DNA of 18,383 bases, taken from positions 1-18,383 of the forward strand of contig CAIQJD010000205.1 of assembly GCA_903872005.1 (NCBI GenBank), written 5' to 3'. The notes beneath the pieces are model-generated. The model saw nothing but the letters and a program-made list of their open reading frames with translations, was not told the origin of the DNA and did no database searches. Both the position numbers and the translations under genes were made by a program. Shown here one piece after another: positions 13,453 through 18,383 of the stretch. This stretch comes from an uncultured bacterium (GTDB taxonomy: Bacteria; Chloroflexota; Anaerolineae; JACIWP01). Positions within the stretch are counted from its first letter, which is position 1; each line of letters starts with the position of its first letter.

Positions 13453-14508
13453 CTAAGTCAGGGGCAGATCAAAGACCACGCGAGCGCCTCGCCCGATGAC
13501 ACTTTCGATCTGCACGTGTCCTCCCAACAGATCAATCTGGTTACGCATCGCCGTCAGACCGATGGCGTGCTGTCCCGCAGCCGAGCTGAGCACTTCATCC
13601 ACATTGAAGCCCGCGCCGTCGTCCTCCACCGCGACGCTCACCTTGTCATCCTCCAGGATCATGGAGACGTCCACTTTGCTGGCATGGGCATGTTCCTGAA
13701 CGTTCTTGAGGAGCGTCTGCACCGAGCGGAAGACCGCGACCTCGGTATGCGCCGGCAGCCGGCGCTCTTTGCCAGACAGGGTGAAGTTGGCGGCGACGCC
13801 GCGCTTGTCGCCAAATTCCTTGACATAGCGCCGCAGCGTAGGCAACACGCCGAGATCATCCAACATCATGGGCCGCAAATCAAAGATGAACTCGCGCACC
13901 TTCTGGAAAGTCGCTTTGACGGCCGTCTTGAGCGCAACCAGCTCGTCTCGGGTGCGTTTGGGATCGCCATCGAAAGAACGCTCGCAGATTTCCGCCTGCA
14001 GGATCAGATTGGTCAAGGACTGCGCCGGCCCATCGTGCATCTGGCGCGCCAGGCGCTGGCGCTCGCTCTCCTGGGCTTCGATGACGCGCGCGATCATGGA
14101 TGTGGACATATCCTCGCCGGCGGCCGGCCGGCCGGTCGGCCGCGCCCCCTGCCCCAACGCTTCCAGGACGCGGCGCTGCGTTGCCCGCAACTGCTCCAGA
14201 CTCTGCTGGCGCGCTTGCAGCTTCTCCAATTGAATACGCATCATGAAGAGGCGCATCTGCGCGTCGCCGGCGGTGGTGTAAATCTCCCGAATGTCCTTGC
14301 GCGGGAAGGTATCGAGGTTCATCTCCATCTGGCGCAGCTTGTTGGTCAATTGCGCGTTGCGCTGCGTCAGCTTGGCGATCTCGTCGTTGCTCTGACGAAT
14401 ATTGATCTCGATCTCTTTCAGCTCTTTGCCGCTTTGCTCGAAATCGGCAGTCAGCTCTTGCAGCAGTTGTTCGGTCAGGTTGGCGACTTCTTGCGCTGGG
14501 CGCGACAT
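13453..14508 (-). CDS. DegS-like cytoplasmic sensor histidine kinase (HisKA_3, intact)
   Basis: This 351-residue protein has no membrane segment. Residues about 5-120 are rich in Glu, Gln, Lys and Leu and predicted to form long coiled coils, as in DegS. The dimerisation/phosphoacceptor domain has SERQRLARQMHDGPAQSLTN with the phosphoacceptor at H158. The ATPase part shows an N box LLKNVQEHAHAS (N269), a G1 box VEDDGAGF (294-301) and a GLTAMRNQIDLLGG G2 region. It should autophosphorylate and pass phosphate to a NarL-type regulator, most simply the one encoded 16 nt upstream. The start is ATG at 14508-14506 with GGAGG about 6 nt upstream. It is the third gene of a kinase-regulator-kinase set directly before the tad genes. 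Confidence 0.9.
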   Translation of the reverse strand: MSRPAQEVANLTEQLLQELTADFEQSGKELKEIEINIRQSNDEIAKLTQRNAQLTNKLRQMEMNLDTFPRKDIREIYTTAGDAQMRLFMMRIQLEKLQARQQSLEQLRATQRRVLEALGQGARPTGRPAAGEDMSTSMIARVIEAQESERQRLARQMHDGPAQSLTNLILQAEICERSFDGDPKRTRDELVALKTAVKATFQKVREFIFDLRPMMLDDLGVLPTLRRYVKEFGDKRGVAANFTLSGKERRLPAHTEVAVFRSVQTLLKNVQEHAHASKVDVSMILEDDKVSVAVEDDGAGFNVDEVLSSAAGQHAIGLTAMRNQIDLLGGHVQIESVIGRGARVVFDLPLT

Positions 14509-14524
14509 CTCGTCCCTCCCCCTT

Positions 14525-15214
14525 CTACGTATCTTGCAGGCGAATCCAGCCCCGCTTGAGCGCCAGGACGGCGGCTTGCGTGCGGTCGTTGACCGCCAGC
14601 CGGCGCAAAATGGACGTCATGTGGTTCTTGACCGTCTGTTGACTGATGTCAAGCACGCGAGCGATCTCTTTGTTGCTCAGCCCGCGCGCAATATAGCGCA
14701 GGATTTCCATCTCGCGATCGGTCAAGGGGCGCATCAGCTCGGCATCTTCCGGCGCATCGCCAGACATGGCGATCTCTTCAAACTGCGCCAACATCCAATT
14801 CGCGACCTGGGCGCGCGGCAGGATTTGGTCGCCCACCACGAAGTTGCCGGTATTCACCTCGTGGATGCTGTTGAGCAAGGTTTCGGGCATTACATCTTTG
14901 GGGTAATAGGCCGACGCGCCGGATTGCAAGGCGTGGAGCAACTGCTCATCATCGTGATAGGCGGTGAGGACGATGATGCCGACATCTGGCTGCTTGGCCT
15001 TGATCTGCCGGGTCGCCTGCAGGCCATTCTGCTTCGGCAAGTTAATGTCCATCAAAATGATGTCTGGATTGCACTGCGCGGCCAACGTGACGGCTATCTC
15101 GCCATCATCCGCCTCACCCACGACCTTCAACTCCGGGTCAAGCTCCAGGGTGCGCTTCAACCCGCTGCGGAAAATCTTGTGATCTTCCACCAACATGATA
15201 GTGATTTCGCTCAT
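14525..15214 (-). CDS. NarL/LuxR-family two-component response regulator
   Basis: This 229-residue regulator has a receiver domain (about 4-120) with E10/D11, phosphoacceptor D56 (IILMDINLP), T84 and K106, and a C-terminal LuxR-type helix-turn-helix (about 162-225) with LTDREMEILRYIARGLSNKE and VKNHMTSILRRL. All receiver key residues are present. The ATG at 15214-15212 overlaps the TGA of the upstream kinase-like gene in an ATGA arrangement, and GGAGG (15226-15222) lies 7 nt upstream, so the two are translationally coupled. The likely job is to control the adjacent tad genes in response to the flanking kinases (inference). Candidate targets are the promoter at 13396-13425 and its repeats. Confidence 0.93.
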   Translation of the reverse strand: MSEITIMLVEDHKIFRSGLKRTLELDPELKVVGEADDGEIAVTLAAQCNPDIILMDINLPKQNGLQATRQIKAKQPDVGIIVLTAYHDDEQLLHALQSGASAYYPKDVMPETLLNSIHEVNTGNFVVGDQILPRAQVANWMLAQFEEIAMSGDAPEDAELMRPLTDREMEILRYIARGLSNKEIARVLDISQQTVKNHMTSILRRLAVNDRTQAAVLALKRGWIRLQDT

Positions 15215-16125
15215 CGTCGCCCCTCCGGGTCAGCCGCAGGTAAAGATGCCGGCGCCAAGATAGTCACGCGCGCGCCGCCGCCGGCGCGGCTCGTCACCCG
15301 CACCTGTCCACCCATGGCGCGGGCGCGCGTCTGCATGTCCAACAAGCCCTGGCTATTCGCCGGCGCCAGGGTCTCAAAACCACGCCCATCATCTTCCACA
15401 AAGAAGAGCCAGCCGGCCGCCCCGCTCGTAACGCCCACTTCCACCCGTCTGGCGCCGGCGTGTCGCGCCGCGTTGCTCAGAGCCTCTTGCACCATGCGAA
15501 AGATCATCAGTTCCTGAGTCGCCGGCAACCGCTCGGAGAACCGTTCCAGGGTGGGCGTGTGAATCTCCAGGCCGGCATGGGCCGCGAAACGGCCGGCGTA
15601 CCGCGTCAGGCTCGGCCCCAGCCCCATCTCATTGAGCAATGAAGGCGCGCGCAGGTCCGCGATGATCCAGCGCAGCCGCTCCAGCCCTTCCTGCAATTCG
15701 TCCTTCAACTGGACGATGCCGGCGCGCACGGCCGCCGGGTCGCTCTCCATCAACGGCTCCGAATACGTCAATTCGACCACGGCATTGGCGAGGAGCTGCC
15801 CCAGGCTGGATTCGAGCGCCACAGCCAGCCGGCGTGATTGATCCTCACGCTCCAACATGGCGCGCAGCGCCGGCGGATCCGGCTCGCCGACAGTCAGTTC
15901 GGCCGCCGGGGCCGTCGGCGCCAGCGCACGGCCGGCCGCCGCGCGCTTTGCCAGCCGCTCGGCCGTGCCCTGGATTTCCTGGATGGGCAACGACGGCCCC
16001 AGCATCAGCGCGGCGTCTCGCGCCAGCTCGCGCAGCCGGCCAGCATCCGCTTCGACCCCGGCCAACCAGCCGGCGAAGTCGGACGGCGTTGCGGCGTTGC
16101 CATCGCTCCCTTTCGGATTCGCCAC
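15211..16125 (-). CDS. NarL-type histidine kinase-like protein lacking the phosphoacceptor histidine
   Basis: This 304-residue protein has no membrane segment. The ATPase domain looks complete: N box EALSNAARHAGA (N218), G1 box VEDDGRGF (243-250) and GLLDMQTRARAMGG. The HisKA_3 region is recognisable (EREDQSRRLAVALESSLGQL, 92-111), but where the family has L-H-D-G-L-G-Q this protein has L-E105-S-S-L-G-Q. The reading was checked against the DNA around 15800-15845. No His occurs before residue 183. Canonical autophosphorylation is therefore unlikely. It overlaps the response regulator by 4 nt and is followed by an intact kinase, so a regulatory or heterodimer role is possible (inference). The start is GTG at 16125-16123 with GGGAG 10 nt upstream, behind a promoter. 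Confidence 0.85.
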   Translation of the reverse strand: MANPKGSDGNAATPSDFAGWLAGVEADAGRLRELARDAALMLGPSLPIQEIQGTAERLAKRAAAGRALAPTAPAAELTVGEPDPPALRAMLEREDQSRRLAVALESSLGQLLANAVVELTYSEPLMESDPAAVRAGIVQLKDELQEGLERLRWIIADLRAPSLLNEMGLGPSLTRYAGRFAAHAGLEIHTPTLERFSERLPATQELMIFRMVQEALSNAARHAGARRVEVGVTSGAAGWLFFVEDDGRGFETLAPANSQGLLDMQTRARAMGGQVRVTSRAGGGARVTILAPASLPAADPEGRR

Positions 16126-16160
16126 GCGGATTACGCTCCCCGCAAAAGCTTACTACATGG

Positions 16161-16189
16161 AGTATACCATAACCGATACGCGCTTGCAA
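16161..16189 (-). promoter_or_regulatory. Sigma-70-type promoter for the kinase-regulator-kinase unit
   Basis: On the minus strand TTGCAA (16189-16184) and TATACT (16166-16161) are 17 nt apart. The expected start near 16154 leaves a leader of about 28 nt before the GTG start of the first kinase-like gene. The -35 lies inside the 12-bp palindrome CGCTTGCAAGCG. Confidence 0.7.
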
Positions 16190-16192
16190 GCG
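16181..16192. promoter_or_regulatory. 12-bp palindrome over the -35 of the kinase operon
   Basis: CGCTTGCAAGCG is perfectly self-complementary and sits 1 nt after the stop codon of the glycosyltransferase-like gene, covering the -35 hexamer of the kinase promoter. It could be an operator, for instance for autoregulation, but no regulator can be named. Confidence 0.4.
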
Positions 16193-16193
16193 A

Positions 16194-17807
16194 TTACTGA
16201 GCCGGCGCGCTCACCCGATAGACCGCCATATTCTGCTGCCCGGCCGCGCGCGTGACGGCGCAATCCGTCTGATACACCATCTCCAGCGCCGGCGATTGCG
16301 CCAACGTCGGATACCACTCCGGGAAGATGATCAGATATTGGGCGCGGCGCGCCTGCATATCGGCCAGGAGCGCCGGCCCATCATGCATGATGGGGATGAT
16401 CTCCGGGCTGATCAACCCGGCCAGGTCCAACAGCGGCCGGCCGGCAAAGTAGCCCAGCGCGCCGATGTCGTGCGCGGCGATGAGCGCGTCGGCCGGCGCG
16501 TGCGCGGCGATCCACTGCGCCGTGTCCACCATCTCGCCGTTGATGTAGGCCACGTCGGTCGCGTAGCCGCCGGCGCCGATGACCAGGAACCCCGCCAGCA
16601 ACAGCGCCGCCGCAAAGGTCAGGGCGACGGCAACCAGCCGGCGACGCTCGGCGGCGCGCCAGCGTTCCAGCAGCGCGGCGGTTCCTCCCGCGCCCAGGGC
16701 GATGAGGAGCGGGATCGTGGGCATCAGGTAGCGCCCATGCTGATAACTGACCGGCAGACGCGTCGCGTAGACCAGGGTGAAGATGGCCCAGTAGAGCAGC
16801 GGCAGGCCGCTCGCCGGCGCGCCGGCCGCCGGCCGGCCGGCCCAGCGGCCGAACGCGCCCCGCAGCGCCGACCAGGCTGCCCAGAGAAAGCCGGGCAGCA
16901 GCAGCGCTTGCGCGCCAATCAGCGTCGGGCTGACGACGCGCGCCCAGCGCGCCGGCAGCGACCAACCGGCGATCATCGTCGCGTACTCCACCTGCTTGGC
17001 ATAGAACGTATTGGGCAGCAGCGTGCCGGAATGGCGCAGGTTGAAGTAGACATACGGAGCCAACAGGAGGAGGCAGCCGCCGGCCAATCCCAGGCTGTGC
17101 CCCAGCGTCGCCCCGGCCGGCCGCCGGCGCGCCTGGGCCGCCCGCGCATACGGATTCAGGGCGACAAGGGCGACCAGGAGCGCGCCTTCCGGCCGCGTCA
17201 GGATCAACGCGCCGGCCAACAGGCCGAGTCCCAATCCACGCCAGGGCTTGCTCTCCGCCTCCAATCCAAGAGATAGCAGGGCCAACGCCAACGCGCAAAA
17301 GAGCACGGTCTCCATGCCCGAAACGGCCGCCCAGACCAGGTGCCATTCGGCGACGCAGGCCAGGCCAACCAGCGAAGCGACGCGCGGCCGGCCGGGGAAC
17401 AGGCCGCCGGCCAGGCGCGCCGCAAACCAGCCGGTCAGGGTCAGCGCCAGCCAGCCGAGGCAGAGCGTCCAAAGACGATAGGGGAGGCCGAGGCGGTAGC
17501 CGATGCTGAGGAGCAGCGTCCAGAGAGGCGCGGTGGAGCCGGCGCTGGGCGCTCCCGGCAGATAGGCGAGCTGGCCGGTCTGCGCGAGGTTGCGGGCATA
17601 CGTCTGGTGAATCCAGGCATCGTCCAGGGGAAAGCCCGGCGCGCCGCCGGCCGCGGCGTAGGCCAGGAAGAGCGCCATGCCGGCCAGCGCCAGCAAGGGC
17701 AGCAGCGCCATCTGGAACCAGCCGGCGGATAGGACGCGGACGAACGCGGACGAACGCGGAGGAGTCATGCTGCTATGCCGGTCACTGCCATCAGGATTGT
17801 CGTTCAC
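16194..17807 (-). CDS. Polytopic glycosyltransferase-C-type membrane protein (GT39/GT83-like)
   Basis: This 537-residue protein has a first membrane helix at about 31-52, then the signature loop FPLDDAWIHQTYARNLA with the acidic pair D62/D63 expected to bind the lipid-phosphate sugar donor, then PGAPSAGSTAPLWTLLL. Many further hydrophobic segments follow, and a soluble C-terminal part begins near YINGEMVDTAQWIAAHAP and ends with YRVSAPAQ. This is the layout of lipid-linked-sugar transferases of the GT-C fold. Sugar and acceptor cannot be told. The start is GTG at 17807-17805, with GAGG (17816-17813) 5 nt upstream; the ATG at 17768 has no such site, and the frame above 17807 overlaps the previous gene. 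It is 68 nt after another gene of the same type. Confidence 0.8.
   Translation of the reverse strand: MNDNPDGSDRHSSMTPPRSSAFVRVLSAGWFQMALLPLLALAGMALFLAYAAAGGAPGFPLDDAWIHQTYARNLAQTGQLAYLPGAPSAGSTAPLWTLLLSIGYRLGLPYRLWTLCLGWLALTLTGWFAARLAGGLFPGRPRVASLVGLACVAEWHLVWAAVSGMETVLFCALALALLSLGLEAESKPWRGLGLGLLAGALILTRPEGALLVALVALNPYARAAQARRRPAGATLGHSLGLAGGCLLLLAPYVYFNLRHSGTLLPNTFYAKQVEYATMIAGWSLPARWARVVSPTLIGAQALLLPGFLWAAWSALRGAFGRWAGRPAAGAPASGLPLLYWAIFTLVYATRLPVSYQHGRYLMPTIPLLIALGAGGTAALLERWRAAERRRLVAVALTFAAALLLAGFLVIGAGGYATDVAYINGEMVDTAQWIAAHAPADALIAAHDIGALGYFAGRPLLDLAGLISPEIIPIMHDGPALLADMQARRAQYLIIFPEWYPTLAQSPALEMVYQTDCAVTRAAGQQNMAVYRVSAPAQ
17735..17760. repeat. Short tandem repeat, period 10, in the glycosyltransferase 5' end
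   Basis: CGAACGCGGA is repeated with an exact period of 10 over 26 nt. It encodes the SSAFVRV stretch before the first membrane helix. Because 10 is not a multiple of 3, gain or loss of one unit would shift the frame relative to the GTG start at 17807. Confidence 0.7.
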
Positions 17808-17875
17808 GGAAACCTCACCCTCGCTTCTGATTGCCTCGCCGCGCCAATCCGCAGTCGCGCGTCCCATGCCTGCCA

Positions 17876-18383
17876 TCAGGGCAAACACTGATACAGCCGG
17901 GCCTCCGGCGCGGTCCAGCTTTGCGCCAGCGGCAGGGCCGGCTCCTCCTGCCGACCGGCAAAGAAATCGTCCAGCGGCGCCGGCCGGTCCACTTCCAACA
18001 ACAGGTAGGCCGCGCCGAAGCGCCGGCACGCCGCCAGCGCATCGGCCGGCGGGCCGTTCGGAATCGCCAGGGCGGGCCGGCGGGCGAAGTAGTAGAATGC
18101 CGGCGGATTGACCACCAGGATCGGCGCATCGGCCGGCGCGCCGGCCGCGTCGAGCCATGCGCCGGCGCGGCGATACGTGTCGTCGTGCGTGTTCCAGGCC
18201 CGCGTCGCGTCGCCGCCGGCCCACACGGCGCGCGCATACAGGAAGATGCTCAGGCCGGCCGCGATCAGCGCCACCCCGACGCCAAAGACGCGGCGGGCCT
18301 GGGCGGCGTCCCAGCCGGCGCGCCGGCGCGCGGCCCAGGCCACGGCCCGGTCGAGGCCGGCGGCGGCATAGGCCATCAAGAAG
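17876..18383 (-). CDS. C-terminal part of a glycosyltransferase-C-type membrane protein (5' end outside the window)
   Basis: The frame is open to the window edge and ends with TGA at 17878-17876, giving about 169 visible residues. A hydrophobic helix (VFGVGVALIAAGLSIFLYA) is followed by a soluble tail with DDTYRRAGAWLDAAGAPADAPILVVNPPAFYYFARRPALAIPNG. This resembles the C-terminal soluble part of GT39/GT83-like transferases, as in the next gene: both have a helix, then a residue-stretch with a polar TYxxAGxWL or TAQWIAAHAP segment and a ...FAGRPLL / YFARRPALA motif. The apparent TTG/ATG at the edge is not a supported start. The two neighbouring genes probably arose by duplication and may act in surface glycosylation. 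Confidence 0.65.
   Translation of the reverse strand, partial: FLMAYAAAGLDRAVAWAARRRAGWDAAQARRVFGVGVALIAAGLSIFLYARAVWAGGDATRAWNTHDDTYRRAGAWLDAAGAPADAPILVVNPPAFYYFARRPALAIPNGPPADALAACRRFGAAYLLLEVDRPAPLDDFFAGRQEEPALPLAQSWTAPEARLYQCLP

Noticed and set aside
17808..18224. An N-terminal extension of the glycosyltransferase-like gene
   Set aside because: It would overlap the preceding gene in another frame and encodes an Arg-rich peptide. The GTG at 17807 has a good ribosome-binding site just before the first membrane helix.
1..18383. tRNA, rRNA, insertion sequences or integrase genes
   Set aside because: None was recognised on either strand. All sizeable minus-strand frames are explained by the genes listed, and I saw no transposase motifs or terminal inverted repeats.

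Overview
The window most resembles a GC-rich member of the Chloroflexota (Anaerolineae/Caldilineae type). The reasons are a tad/Flp pilus locus without a secretin gene, extracellular domains joined by long Thr-Pro-Ala linkers, DegS/NarL-type two-component genes, and glycosyltransferase-C membrane proteins with the DDAWIHQTYARN motif. The phylum is an inference from gene content; no rRNA or marker gene is present. Every convincing gene lies on the minus strand, so transcription runs from high to low coordinates.

Layout in transcription order. (1) 18383-16194: the 3' end of one polytopic glycosyltransferase-like gene, then a complete one. (2) 16189-13453: a promoter followed by histidine kinase-like gene, NarL/LuxR response regulator and DegS-like histidine kinase. 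The first kinase lacks the phosphoacceptor histidine; the second keeps it. (3) 13425-6346: a consensus-like promoter, a ~125-nt leader with four direct repeats and a terminator-like hairpin, two TadE-like pseudopilin genes, and a 1919-residue TadG-like protein. That protein has an N-terminal membrane anchor, a von Willebrand A domain with an intact MIDAS, three copies of one Cys-containing repeat, two of another, Thr/Pro linkers and a C-terminal malectin-like domain. The unit ends at two tandem hairpins (6340-6247), the second with a T tract. (4) 6184-333: a new promoter drives cpaB, cpaE (with an N-terminal receiver domain), cpaF/tadA, tadB and tadC. (5) 170-1: the 5' end of a probable acetoacetate decarboxylase-family gene.

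Together these genes encode most of a Tad (type IVc-like) pilus or adhesion machine: the ATPase CpaF, inner-membrane platform TadB/TadC, localisation/regulatory ATPase CpaE, CpaB, pseudopilins TadE, and a very large surface protein that could act as a tip adhesin. The signalling genes sit directly upstream. The major Flp pilin, prepilin peptidase and secretin are not in the window.

The most interesting observations are the structured, terminator-containing leader of the tadE-tadE-tadG unit with its repeated CT[C/G]ATAGCG elements, the histidine-less kinase paired with a canonical one, and the mosaic TadG-like protein with VWA and malectin-like modules.
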